A stretch of 64,000 nt of DNA from Neocallimastix lanati (nom. inval.). Lineage: Eukaryota; Neocallimastigomycota; Neocallimastigomycetes; Neocallimastigales; Neocallimastigaceae. The notes beneath the pieces are model-generated. The model searched no databases. It had not been told where the DNA came from and saw only the letters and a program-made list of their open reading frames with translations. The stretch covers positions 314,501 to 378,500 of the forward strand of contig JACVTC010000065.1 of NCBI GenBank assembly GCA_016946835.1, given 5' to 3'. Both the position numbers and the translations under genes were made by a program. This document shows positions 50,073 through 61,602 of the stretch, in pieces (the stretch's first letter is position 1; each line of letters begins with the position of its first letter).

Positions 50073-51396
50073 ACAGTGATACGTTATTTTTATAAGTATC
50101 AGTGTTTTGTGAGTTAGCAAGATTGTATTAGATAAAAGAAATATATTCTAATATAGAAATATATAATTACAATACACGTTATATTAAAACAAAGTATTTT
50201 GTCGTTTTATTTATTTTATTTAAACTGTTTGGGTCGTAATACAATTTTATAACAGAATATTATTAAAGATCTTATTAAATATCTTATTAATTATTTATTC
50301 CTAATTAACCTATAACTATATAATTATTTTATAAATAACTATATTCCCCGAATATATTTATTTTAAACTAATTTTATTTTTTTTTTTTTTTTTATTTTTT
50401 TTTTCAAAAATAAAACCTCTTCCCTTTTTAGAGTTATAATAATTTTTCTTTTATACTTCTAATTAACTATAAATTAAATTCTATTGGCTATTAACTAATT
50501 AGATAAATTTAATAATTTTATATTACTATTTTTTTTTATTATTATTATAATATACATATATATAATTTAACTAATTATTTATTATATTTAATTATTATGT
50601 TGAAATTACAACTGAATTAAATTTCAATTTCAATTAATTTCAATTAAAATTATTAAAAACAAAATAATTAATAAAAATTTATAATTCATTAATTATTCTT
50701 TAAATTTTATTTATTTTATAATATTATAAGTTATTTGATCATCTTAGGACCAGCTTAGGCCTACTGATTCTAATGATATCATATTAAATTTAAATATTAT
50801 TAATAAATAAAATATTTATTAACATGAATCATTTGGTCATGTCATCCTTGATTCATAAATTAATGTTTATGTATTAATTTATGTTATATTGATTTAATTA
50901 ATTATTAATTATTAATTATTAATTACTATATTAAATATTTAAATTTAATATTATATTATATATATTAGCTAATATATTAGATTAAAAATTATAATTTATT
51001 TATATTAAACATATTCTTATACTAAATATTATTATTATCAACTTTATATTATTATTATCAATATTCTCAAACTTACAAAGTATAAAAAGAAAATTCAAAT
51101 TTATCTTTTTGTTCTTTGTAAGGTTATAGTTAACCTATTATAATATAACTATATATTTTTATTAGTAAATAAAAATTTTTTATTATATCAAACCAATTAT
51201 TAGTTTTAATTAAGTGTTAAATTAACAAATTTAACTTTATAACTCTTTTATTTTTGTAATTTATTTATATCTATATAGTTATATTATATAGATATATCAA
51301 CCTGATTCCGTCGTTAAATTCAATCTGTCTACTTTTTAACATATTATTTCTTGATAATTTTCTCTTTTTATTTAAATACTGCATCTTCAGTGAAGA
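50073..51396. other. Non-coding between two family-1 LTRs
   Basis: A/T-rich without ORFs. 51080-51310 resembles sequence around 47270-47500 (CTTTGTAAGGTTAT; TATATAGATATAT), suggesting old LTR debris of the element at 42952-47167. Starts ACAGTGATACG. Confidence 0.4.
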
Positions 51397-52934
51397 TGAT
51401 ACGGGCTGGGGTTGAAACACTAAGATATTCAAAACAAAAAAATAAATATTAACACATAACTATAAAAATAAATTTGGAAACAAGAAAAAAAAATTAAATT
51501 TTAAAATACTCTTTATTTAAATTTAAAATTAAAATTATTTGTTCCCAGTATTAAAAAGAAAGAAATTTATTCTTCTTTTTATACTTTTATTTTAATACAT
51601 TTTATTTATTATTAATATATTCTTTATAAAAAAAAACTATTATAACTATTTTATTTTAATTTTTAACTATTATTTTAAATTATTTTTTAAAAAAAAAAAT
51701 AACATTTATTAAATTAAAATATAAAAAATTAATTTGGAGCTTGTATCACGAAGGGCATTCCGGGCGGTAGCTTCTTCTTGATATTGTTATTCAGAGAGAG
51801 AATTATACAGAATTGATATTTTCTGTATTTTAGATCATTTTTATTATTGGAATTCTTCTGTATTTTAGTTCATTTTTATTTTTAATAAAGATTTAATTTA
51901 TTTTTGATTTTTGTTTTATTTTTAGTTTATTTCAAAGGTTTAGAAAATATTATACAGAAACTTATAATTCTGTATTTTATATCAAATATTTATTGAAATA
52001 GGTTTTTATTATTCTTAATATAAAAATAAGAATTAGTAATGATTTAAATATTATATAATTTTTAATAAGAATATTTAATAATAATTTTTATTATATTTAA
52101 TATTAATAAAAGATTTAATAATTATTTTTATTATATTTGATATTAATAAAAGATTTTAATAAGAATATTTAATAATAATATTTATTAGATTTGATATTAA
52201 TAAAAGAATATTTAATAAGAATATTTAATAATAATTTTTATTATATTTGATATTAATAAAAGATTTTAATAAGAATATTTAATAATAATTTTTATTATAT
52301 TTAATATTAATAAAAGAATTTTATAAGAATATTTAATAATAATTTTTATTATTTTTGATATTAATAAAAGATTTTTATTAGAATATTTAATAATTTTTAT
52401 TATATTTGATATTAATAAAAGATTTTAATAAGAATATTTAATAATAATTTTTATTATAAAAGATTTTAATAAGAATATTTAATAATAATTTTTATTATAT
52501 TTAATATTAATAAAAGATTTTTATTAGAATATTTAATAATAATTTTTATTATATTTAATATTAATAAAAGAAATTTATAAGAATATTTAATAATAATTTT
52601 TATTAGATTTAATATTAATAAAAGAATATTTAATAAGAATATTTAATAATAATTTTTATTATATTTAATATTAATAAAAGATTTTTATTAGAATATTTAA
52701 TAATAATTTTTATTATATTTGATATTAATAAAAGAAATTTATAAGAATATTTAATAATAATTTTTATTATATTTAATATTAATAAAGGAAATTAATAAGA
52801 ATATTTAATAATAATTTTTATTATATTTGATATTAATAAAAGATTTTAATAAGAATATTTAATAATAATTTTATTATATTATTATTAAGAGTATTTAATA
52901 GGAAATACAATGTATTTAGTGACACCCCGTATCA
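51397..52934 (-). repeat. 3' LTR of the large gypsy element (family 1)
   Basis: 1538 bp. In sense orientation TGATACGGGGTGTC...CCAGCCCGTATCA. The array of units of about 54 bp occupies 52060-52870, next to the LTR start, so within U3. Directly preceded (sense) by the purine tract. Confidence 0.9.
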
Positions 52935-52947
52935 TAATCTCCCCCGC
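52935..52947 (-). other. Polypurine tract
   Basis: Sense GCGGGGGAGATTA directly against TGATACGGGG of the 3' LTR, the plus-strand primer. A 12-nt copy including its flank (CTCCCCCGCTTA on the plus strand) is also in the leader at 60780-60791. Confidence 0.85.
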
Positions 52948-54432
52948 TTAAGATGAGACTTCGTCCCCTGAAGTCTGATTATACCAAGTATAATAATGAA
53001 CAAGATTTTTCTGGTGTACATTTCTGTTAGCTATTTCACCAGTGTAAATATCACAAATACAAGCGGTATTATAATTCATTTGAACAATTCTAAAAGGACC
53101 AGTGTAAAAGGGGTCTAACTTTCTTCTTGAGAAATTTCTAACTAAAACTAAGTCCCCTGGTTCAAAAACAGTATTCATAGATTTTTGTTGTTTTCTTCTA
53201 TTTTCCCATAATTTATTAGCATTATCAATATTAGCAGTGGCTTCCATAATCCATTTATGATGAGTTGTAAATTTTCTAATTAAATATTCATCAAAAGTTT
53301 CATTTATATTTCTATCATTATATGCAATTGTTAATTCGAATGGTTGTAGATCAGTTCTACCATATAAGAGTTCAAAACTGGAAAATTTTGTAACTTCACT
53401 TTTGCAAGTTCTTAAGGCCCATAAAGCAACTGGAAGAATTTCATCCCAATTCTTTTCTCTTCCTCCAAGTAGTCTAATATATTTTATAATTTCTCTATTT
53501 CTATTTTCAACTTGGCCATTACTTTCAGGATGGTAAGTACTGATGTAATGAACATAAACATTATATAAATCTAAAAATCCTTTTGTAGCATTGGAAGTAA
53601 ACTGCGGACCATTATCAGTGATTAAAATTTCAGGAATGCCATGTCGAGAAAATACATTAGTAAGAAACTTAATAACGTCTTTAAATTCAATTGTAGGAAA
53701 TGGTTCGGCTTCTACCCATTTTGTAAAATAATCAACTAAAACAATTATGTATTTATTATTTGATTTAGTGATAGGTAAGGGTCCTATAATGTCTAAACCA
53801 ACTCGAGTAAAGGGTAAACCTGGTTTAGTAGCAAATGATTCAGTACCTCTATTAATTGGTTGTGGTCTGTTCATTTGACAATCATGGCAAGTTTTAACAA
53901 GTAATTCTACATCTTTGGACATGTTTTCCCAATAATATTTCCTTTTAAGTCTATCATATGTTTTATAATAGCCTTCATGTCCAACACTATGCGCAGCTAA
54001 TAATAGTTCTATTTTCTCTTCTTTGTTTTCGACAAATTTACGAATATTTTCTCCGTTTTTAAAATATTTAATATTATCTATAATAATTATTTTCTTTTTC
54101 AAATATTCTTTAATAGCAATACTATTATTTAATTCTTCAACTTCAGTATTATTATTTTCATCATTAGTTGTAACAAAAATTATTTCATTTTCATTAAAAT
54201 TATTTTCAATAGAATCTTTATTTAAAATATAATAATTTTCCAAATTATTATTATCTTTACTTTTATTTAAATTAATATTATTTTCATTATAGTTATCATT
54301 AATTTTAGAATTACATGTATTAAGAATTTTATTATAAGAATTTTCAGAAATATTAATTAAAGGATTTTTATCATAATTATTTTCATAAAAATTTTTAATA
54401 CAATTTTTATTAATATTGTTATAATTAAGTTT
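52948..54432 (-). CDS. Ty3/gypsy integrase
   Basis: In-frame continuation of Pol after a TAA at 54433. Zinc site HSVGHEGYYKTYDRL..CHDCQ. The catalytic triad is complete: Asp in GLDIIGPLPITK, Asp in ITDNGPQFTS and Glu in SNGQVENRNREI, with the usual spacing. C-terminal module FEPGDLVLVRNF..DPFYTGPFRIVQ (GPY/F type) and no chromodomain, unlike the 24058-27921 element. It ends NQTSGDEVSS at 52948, only a few bases before the purine tract. The first about 60 codons (54432-54243) are Asn-rich linker. The domain itself shows no damage. Confidence 0.88.
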   Translation of the reverse strand, partial: KLNYNNINKNCIKNFYENNYDKNPLINISENSYNKILNTCNSKINDNYNENNINLNKSKDNNNLENYYILNKDSIENNFNENEIIFVTTNDENNNTEVEELNNSIAIKEYLKKKIIIIDNIKYFKNGENIRKFVENKEEKIELLLAAHSVGHEGYYKTYDRLKRKYYWENMSKDVELLVKTCHDCQMNRPQPINRGTESFATKPGLPFTRVGLDIIGPLPITKSNNKYIIVLVDYFTKWVEAEPFPTIEFKDVIKFLTNVFSRHGIPEILITDNGPQFTSNATKGFLDLYNVYVHYISTYHPESNGQVENRNREIIKYIRLLGGREKNWDEILPVALWALRTCKSEVTKFSSFELLYGRTDLQPFELTIAYNDRNINETFDEYLIRKFTTHHKWIMEATANIDNANKLWENRRKQQKSMNTVFEPGDLVLVRNFSRRKLDPFYTGPFRIVQMNYNTACICDIYTGEIANRNVHQKNLVHYYTWYNQTSGDEVSS

Positions 54433-55350
54433 TTAAGAAAAATTTTTAATATTATTTTGATTATGGTTACAAAATTCCTTTGAAAAATTTTTAATATCGT
54501 TACTACTATTATTACAATTATTATCAAAATTTTCTAAATAAAAATTTTTGTCATTATTATTATTATTAAATTTTTCATAATAACTATTAACACTGGAATT
54601 ATTATTTAAATTTTTAAAAATATAATTATTATTATTATTATTATTTTTTAATTTATTTAAAGAATTAATTTTATTATTATCTAAATTATTTTTATTAAAA
54701 TTAACGTAATTATTTTCTTTAGAAATATTATTTAAAGGATAATCATTTTTATTTGTATTATTCATTTTATTTATATTTTCAATAGAATCGTAATTAATAT
54801 TTTCATTATTATTCAAATGAATAAACAAAGTATTATTTTTAATTTCTTTATTAATATTTTTAGAGTCAGGAATTAATCGAGAAAGTGCATCAGCAATAAC
54901 ATTTTTCTTTCCTTGTTCATATTTAACTACAATTTTTAACATACTAAAAGTTATAACCCATCTAGCTTGACGAGCATTATTTGGTTCTTTATTATTAAAT
55001 AAGCCTATTAAAGGTTTATGATCAGTATATAAAATAGTATCATATTTATTACCACTAAAATATGGTTTAAATTTTAAACAACAATAGTAAGCAGCTGTGC
55101 CTTCTAAATCAATAATACTATAATTTATTTCAGTAGGTTTTAAAGATCTACTAATGTATTGAATTGGGTGTTCGATGTTATCTTTATCTTTCTGCATTAA
55201 TACACCACCTATTCCATCTAATGAAGCATCTGTTCTAATTAAAAATTGTTTATCATAATCTGGATATTTAAGAATAGGAGCTTCAATAAGTTTTTCCTTA
55301 AGAATTTTAAATCTTTCTTCAGTTATATCATCCCAGATATATTTATATTT
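54433..55350 (-). pseudogene. Ty3/gypsy RNase H and Asn-rich linker
   Basis: The frame starts at about 55350 after a one-base loss in an A-run and contains RTDASLDGIGGVLMQ, PIQYISRSLKPTEINYSIIDLEG and YTDHKPLIGLF, followed by NVIADALSRL. A 120-residue linker made of Asn with Lys, Asp and Tyr then leads to TAA 54433. The reading frame resumes at once behind that stop and enters integrase, so one nonsense change (Gln or Lys codon) divides Pol. Confidence 0.82.
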
Positions 55351-56638
55351 TTCTTTAATAGTTTAAATAATGGTTGAGCAATTATAGCAAAATCTTTAAT
55401 AAATTTTCTATAATATCCAATTGCACCTAAGAAAGATCTTAATTGAGTAATATTTTTAGGTGATTCCCATTTGGATATTACATCTACCTTTTTGGGTACT
55501 GGCTTTATACCTTCTGTGGATAAAATATGGCCTAATACTTCGACTTCTTGTTTAATAGAATGGCATTTTGATAAATTAGCCTTTAGACCATTTTCTTTAA
55601 TAATATCAAAAACTTTTTGCAGATCCAATATGTGTTGTTCTAAGGTATCAGAAAATATTACTAAATCATCCATATAAATGAACATACATTTTCCAATTAA
55701 AGGCAAGAATATTCTGTTCATTTCACGTTGGAAAGTTGCAGGAGCATTACAAAGTCCGAATGGCATAACTTTGTAATTATAATTTCCAAACATTGTTGTA
55801 AAGCAAGTTTTATTTCTGTCTTCTTTTTCCATAGGAATCTGATGGAAACCAGAAAATAAGTCAAGCGTGGTTAAATACTTAACTTTATTGCCTATAGAAA
55901 ATAATATTTCTTCTATATAAGGTAAAGGATATGCGTCTTTAATAGTGATATCATTTAATTTTCTATAATCCACTACCATTCTCCATTTACCATTCTTTTT
56001 AGGAACGAGAATAACTGGGAACGACCATGATGATTTTGAAGGTTCTATCAATCCATTTCTTAATAATTTACTTATTTCTTCTCTTAGTATACTCATTTGC
56101 TTCTTATTTGCTACTCGATACATTCTTTGTTTAATTGGCATTCGACCACTTATGATTTTTATTTTATGACTTAGTAATTTCGATTTACCTAAATCATCTG
56201 TATCAAGTGCTAATACATTTATATTATTTAATAATAAAAATTTTAGTTTGTTTCTAATTTTTGTTGGTGCTTTCGCCGCAATTTCATGAATAGTTATTTC
56301 CTTTGCACTTTTAAAATTCTTAACAATATTTTCAATAGAAATATCAATATTTTTGATTACACTGTTTTCATAATTCTTTTTATTATTAATTTCATTTATT
56401 TTTGTTAATAAAGAATAATTATTTTGTAAAGAATTTTTATTATTTTTTTTGTTACCACTTATAACGAAATCATTAATATCATTAACATGATGATTAATTT
56501 CGAAAGAATTTTTATTATTAACATCTTCATTAAAAATTGAGGAAAAATTTTTATTACTAATAGTATTATCAACATCTTTAGAAACTATATTATCATTATT
56601 ATCATTACAAAAATTTTTAGAAGGTTTATCATAATATT
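55323..56638 (-). pseudogene. Ty3/gypsy reverse transcriptase
   Basis: One open frame. An Asn-rich and Ser/Lys linker (56638 to about 56300) is followed by ALDTDDLGKSKLLSHKI and then RT: GLIEPSKSSWSFPVILVPKKNGKWR, MVVDYRKLN, motif A LTTLDLFSGFHQIPM, NYKVMPFGLCNAPATF, and YMDD in FIYMDDLVIFS. The thumb GAIGYYRKFIKDFAIIA ends in LLKKN, where a one-base change in a run of A moves the rest (YIWDDITEERF) into the RNase H frame. All polymerase motifs are intact. The upstream break to the protease frame lies at about 56600. Confidence 0.88.
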
Positions 56639-58490
56639 ATTTTTATTAAGGTTTTCAGAAAGATTATTAATATTATTTTTATTAAAAATTTCAGAAAAAT
56701 TATTAATATTAATTTTATTTCCAAAAATATTATAAGAATTATTAGTATTATTAATGCTATTTAAGTTTTCATAAATATTATTAATATTATCTAAATCTTT
56801 AGAAATATTATCAGTATTATTAATATCATTTAAATTTTTAGAGAAATTATTAATATTATTTATATTATTAAAATTTTCAGAAGAACAATTTTCATTATTA
56901 ATACTATTCGAATTATTGATATTATTTTTATTAATAGGTTTTTCAAAAATATTATTAATTCTATTTATAAAATTTTTATTAGAAAAATTTTTATTATTAA
57001 AATTTTTATTAGATAGATTTCTACTAGAAAAATTTTTATTAGAAAAATTTTCGATATTATTATTATTATCGATATTAATTTCACATGGATTATCATGATT
57101 ATTTATAGTATTAAAATTTTTGTTAGTATTATTATTATTAATATCTTTATTAGAAGAACAATTATTGTTATAAATTTTAGAAATTTTATCATTATTAATT
57201 TTATATCCAAATACATTCTTTAAATAATTATCATTATTATTTATATTATCATTAATATTGCAAAAATTATTTCCATCTTTATCATTATGATTTCCAAAGG
57301 AATTATCAATATCATTATTATCATTATTTTCTTCATATAAAATTTGAATATATTTATCTTCGGTGGTTAGTAAATAATCAACTAGCACATCTTTATTCAA
57401 TTCTTCTTCGAATTCATCTTTAATATCATCTTCTTCATCTTCTATTTCTGTCACACTTTCAAAACTTCCTATCTTTCGTATCTCATCTGTTTTTTGATAT
57501 AAGGTGTGATCAGAGAAGTCCATAATAATCTTCATTCTAGCTAGCGCATCCACACCAATTAATACTTGGAAAATATCATCTTTTTCAACCAATCTAAAGA
57601 TTTCCTTAGAAGTAATATTTCCAATTGTTATTTCTATTTCATATAATTTTGAGATGAGCGTGGTATTAGTACAAGCTTGATATAAAGTTTCTTTAATAGC
57701 AGAAATTGGTTTAAATGGAATTTTATTATTTATCATGAAGGTTTTGGTGATCATATTAATAGAAGAACAGGAATCTAAATATACTGTAGTTTCTACGTTT
57801 TCTACCTTACATTTTGTTTTTACAATCTTATCTTTCTTAATTGTTGATAAGATTGTTTCTTCATCTTCTATAATTGTTGTAAACTTTAAGGCTTTAGATA
57901 ATTCAGTTCTCAATTTAGGATTGATATTGAGCAACTGTCCGATGGTAATATTAGCGAACTTATTTCCAATATCGTCCACTATATTATAATTATCTTGATT
58001 TCCTGTTATTTTTAATTTTTTTGTAATATTTTCCTTATTGGATTTTTCTACCTTTTTTTCACTTGGAAGTTGTATTTCTTTAGCTAATTCTTTTATTTCT
58101 TTTGCTCTTTCTTTCTTGTTTCTTCTTTTTGCTTCTTCAGTTGAGGGTTCATTTATAAAAGATGGATCAAGATGATTTAACGCTTCTGTTTCTTTTTGAT
58201 TTTCATTTCCTTTATTATTACTATTAGTTTCACTTTCTGGTTCCATTTCCATTTGTTCCTGATTATTTGATGGAACTTTAATTGGTTGAGGATTTTCTTT
58301 TAAACTTTTCTTAGTTGCTTTCTTATATGGTTTATTTTCATTAGTTTTTCTACTTCTTTTTTCAGCTACAATGGCTATTTCTTTATTATCTTCTATATTC
58401 GAAGATTCCTTAGTTCCAGTAAGTGAATTAATTAAAAGAGTTGTATTGGTTTGATTTATGGGAGTATTCCTTCTCCCATTTAGAAGTTTA
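56585..58490 (-). CDS. Ty3/gypsy protease with Cys in the active-site triplet
   Basis: The frame is entered by the -1 shift at 58486-58492. A Lys/Glu-rich segment (RRNKKERAKEIKELAKEI) comes first, then NIVDDIGNKFANITIGQLL. Retropepsin VYLDSCSSINMIT has its Asp at 57773-57775, and FQVLIGVDALARMKIIMDF is the second half. The active-site triplet reads Asp-Ser-Cys in place of Asp-Ser/Thr-Gly. The related fragment at 14640-15550 has DSCAS, so this is a lineage trait and not decay. An acidic stretch and a 200-residue Asn-rich linker follow to the frame break at about 56600. Confidence 0.82.
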
Positions 58491-58492
58491 AA
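58458..58492 (-). promoter_or_regulatory. Programmed -1 frameshift signal (T TTA AAC plus stem-loop)
   Basis: Gag ends CCT TTA AAC TTC TAA. The heptamer T TTA AAC (58486-58492) is in phase. After a 6-nt spacer (TTCTAA, containing the gag stop) comes a perfect 7-bp stem ATGGGAG/CTCCCAT (58473-58479 and 58458-58464) with the 8-nt loop AAGGAATA. The -1 frame is open into Pol. All parts of a classical -1 signal are present. Function is inferred. Confidence 0.82.
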
Positions 58493-59808
58493 GGTTGATT
58501 ATTGTTATTAAAGAAATTTTGGTTATTATTAATAGGATCTATGTTATTATGATTAGGATTTGAACTTTTATAACTAGTATTATTATAATTAGTATTAACA
58601 TTAAAGTTTCCATTTGAGTTATAATTATTTACATTATTAGTATTAATATTAGAGTTTCTATTTAAATTACTAATATTATAATTACTATCATAGTTATTAT
58701 TATTGTTTAGGTTATGATTTCTGTTTGTATTACTGTTATTTGTAATGTAGAGATTATTGTTATTAAGTCTTCCAGTAGCTTCCATATCAGCTAGTTCTTG
58801 ATAAGTATAAGGACAATCTTGCATCCTATGACCAGGTTGATGACATTTAAAACAATTTAGATTAATATTATTAGACATAAAATTTTGATTTCTTAAATTA
58901 TTTTTAATTCCGGATACTTTATTATTGCTAAAATTATTATTCATGTTGTTAAAATTTGGATTATTGTCATTATAATTATTACCACTATTATAACCATTTC
59001 GGAAATGATTTATATTTCTGTTATTAATAGAGTTATAATTATTATTATAAGAATTTCGATAATTATTATTATAATTATTTGAATGATTATAACCATTATT
59101 TTTATTATAATTATTATAATTATTATAGTTATAATTATTATAATTAGAGCGATAATTATTGTATTCATAATTATTAGGATTGTCATAATTTCTATTATTA
59201 TAATTATTACTATAATTATTTGGAAAAATAGAATTTAGACCTCCATAAGTATTTGTAAACATAACGACATTTCTATTTCTATTGGGCATTTCAGAAGCAG
59301 TCTCTGCAAGTTCAGCTATTTTAAATGCTTCTTCTAAATTAGCTGGTTGAGAAGTTATTACTTCCTTTCTAGCATATGGACGACTTAATAATGAATCCGT
59401 GTAATCATTAATAGTAATAAATGCTTGACTTTCTGGAGTAAGTGATCCGTATAATTTACCGTATCTCCAGTTAAAGTCTTTAATTGATTCACCCTTTTGT
59501 ATTTTGAGTGATTTTAGGTTAAAGCATTTTTCTTGAGGAGTAATATCTAAAAATTTTTCAATGGCAGTTTTAATATCCGTAATACTTGGATATATGATCA
59601 TTTCAGCCTCTTCATCTTCTTCTTTAAGATCTTCAATTACTCCTTTTAATCGTCCAGGAACACATTCTTTTGCCCAAGCAAACATTTTTCTAGGGTCATC
59701 AATATCTGAGAGTTCCATTACCCTATTGAACTCTTCAGCCCATGATTCTATGTCCCTATCGAAACTACCAAGTCGTGGCAATAATTTAGCTATTTCGCTA
59801 ATCTTCAT
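58480..59808 (-). CDS. Ty3/gypsy Gag
   Basis: Start chosen at ATG 59806-59808 (MKISEIAKLLPRLGSF). The ATG at 59844 would only add a tail read from the poly(A) leader (KKKK). Capsid region about residues 15-180: DRDIESWAEEFNRVM, KMFAWAKECVPGRLKGVI, IQKGESIKDFNWRYGKLYGSL. A long Asn/Tyr-rich stretch follows, then one CCHC knuckle, CFKCHQPGHRMQDC, near residue 335, and another Asn-rich tail. It ends at the frameshift signal. No damage is seen. Packaging role as for other Gags. Confidence 0.88.
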   Translation of the reverse strand: MKISEIAKLLPRLGSFDRDIESWAEEFNRVMELSDIDDPRKMFAWAKECVPGRLKGVIEDLKEEDEEAEMIIYPSITDIKTAIEKFLDITPQEKCFNLKSLKIQKGESIKDFNWRYGKLYGSLTPESQAFITINDYTDSLLSRPYARKEVITSQPANLEEAFKIAELAETASEMPNRNRNVVMFTNTYGGLNSIFPNNYSNNYNNRNYDNPNNYEYNNYRSNYNNYNYNNYNNYNKNNGYNHSNNYNNNYRNSYNNNYNSINNRNINHFRNGYNSGNNYNDNNPNFNNMNNNFSNNKVSGIKNNLRNQNFMSNNINLNCFKCHQPGHRMQDCPYTYQELADMEATGRLNNNNLYITNNSNTNRNHNLNNNNNYDSNYNISNLNRNSNINTNNVNNYNSNGNFNVNTNYNNTSYKSSNPNHNNIDPINNNQNFFNNNNQPLNF

Positions 59809-59874
59809 TTTTTTTTTTTTTAAAGAAAGAACACAAAAGAACACAAAATTGCTTAAATAGAAACGAATATAAAA

Positions 59875-59920
<46 letters not shown>

Positions 59921-60041
59921 TGGATATATATATATATTTTTTTTTATTTATTTTATTTAAAATATAGTTTTATAAAGAAATTTATTTTATAATATTTATA
60001 TATATATATATAGATTTTAACAAAAAAAAATGATAAAGAAA

Positions 60042-60097
<56 letters not shown>

Positions 60098-60445
60098 AAG
60101 ATAAATATTATGGAGAAAATATATTTATATATTTTCTTTTATTAATAAAGAACAATAAAGAACACAAAATTTCTTTTATAGAAACGAAGATATAAATTTT
60201 TTTTTTTTTTTTTTATTTAATATTATTTAAAAATTGTGTTTTACAGGAAATTTATTTATAAGTATATATATATAGAAATTTATTCTTTTTTTTTTTTTTT
60301 TTTTTTAGATTTTAACAAAAAAAACAAATGATAAAGTAAATCCTATTAAAAGGAAAATAATTATTATAGAAGATATTTTTTTTATATGGATTTTAAAAAA
60401 AATGATGAAGTAAATCTTATTAAAAAGGAAGACAAATATTAATGA

Positions 60446-60485
<40 letters not shown>

Positions 60486-61400
60486 CAAATTCCAAATGAA
60501 GAATAGTTTTTAGCGATAGAAAAGGCTTGTTAGTAGAATTATTATTATATAAATTAGTATATTTTTTTTTGTAAATATTTTAATAAGGGACAATCAAATA
60601 TATGTTATAACTTTATTATTATTTTCGATTCCCGCAAGCATTTACTCTGCGTCTTTCGACCTCCACTATTTAACCGTCAGTTCCAAGTAACCTTTAACTG
60701 TTCCTGCCTATTGAAACAAGGGCTTTATGGATTTTTCAATTAAAGGTCTGATATTGAAACCTTATTAAATAGCGCTCTACTCCCCCGCTTATACAAGTAA
60801 ACGCTCTTATCTGCTCTCTAATAAAAAGTTATTTTAATAATTTATTATACCTGAATTTAATCAAGCCACTAATAAATTACCATATATTGTATATTCCCGG
60901 AAAACGATGCTGATTTTAGAAATAATTAATAATAATAATTTTTATTTAATTAATAATACGGAATTACTTAATTCACCTATCCCAATCGATGAGCCTTTAG
61001 CTATAGAGTTTTTCATCTAACAGCCGCTCTCCCTGATGGTAGGTATTGAATGAATTTAGTATTCTAATATTAAGAAAATAAAAATTTAAAATTAATAATT
61101 ATAAAACTTATTTATTATTGTTGAATAAAACTAATTATTCCAAGTTTTTCAATATCTTGAAAAATCCTCTTGATAGACTTTCCAGATAGAACAAACTCTT
61201 TTGATGGAAGTAATTATTTTAATAATAAATAAGAATTGAGCGGAAGTGCTCTTCTAAAATGTAATTTTTTTTTTTGAATTATTATATAAATAATATATAT
61301 ATATATATTTTTTATATTATTATTATTTTTATTATTATTATAAGTAAAAATAAATGTTCTATTATAACAAATAAAATTTACGAATTAAGTTTCACAAAAA

Positions 61401-61432
<32 letters not shown>

Positions 61433-61574
61433 GTATAAAATTTGTGTAACTAAGTAAAAAAATTAAAGTTTTATAAATTTTATATTCCCTATAACAAAAT
61501 AATAAGTTTAAATAAAAAAAATTATATGTTTAATATTTATTCTAAGGTTTCTTTTCATCTTATAATGTGTTTCA
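59809..61574 (-). other. Long leader of the large gypsy element
   Basis: About 1.77 kb untranslated. In sense orientation it contains at least five long poly(A) runs (plus-strand T runs near 59880-59917, 60049-60087, 60285-60305, 60447-60480 and 61404-61432). A 13-A run touches the gag ATG. 60620-60840 and 60960-61060 are G+C-richer and could fold. The latter stretches include a second copy of the polypurine tract core (60780-60791). No ORF. Confidence 0.7.
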
Positions 61575-61594
61575 GGCGCCCGGATTCTCCACCA
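61575..61594 (-). other. tRNA-type primer-binding site
   Basis: Sense TGGTGGAGAATCCGGG, 8 nt after the LTR end. On the other strand it ends ...GGATTCTCCACCA, as a tRNA 3' end with CCA would. The match to tRNA geometry holds for the acceptor and T stem (about 16 nt). I do not assign the tRNA. The presence of a TGG PBS contrasts with the chromovirus. Confidence 0.8.
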
Positions 61595-61602
61595 AATTTT
61601 TA

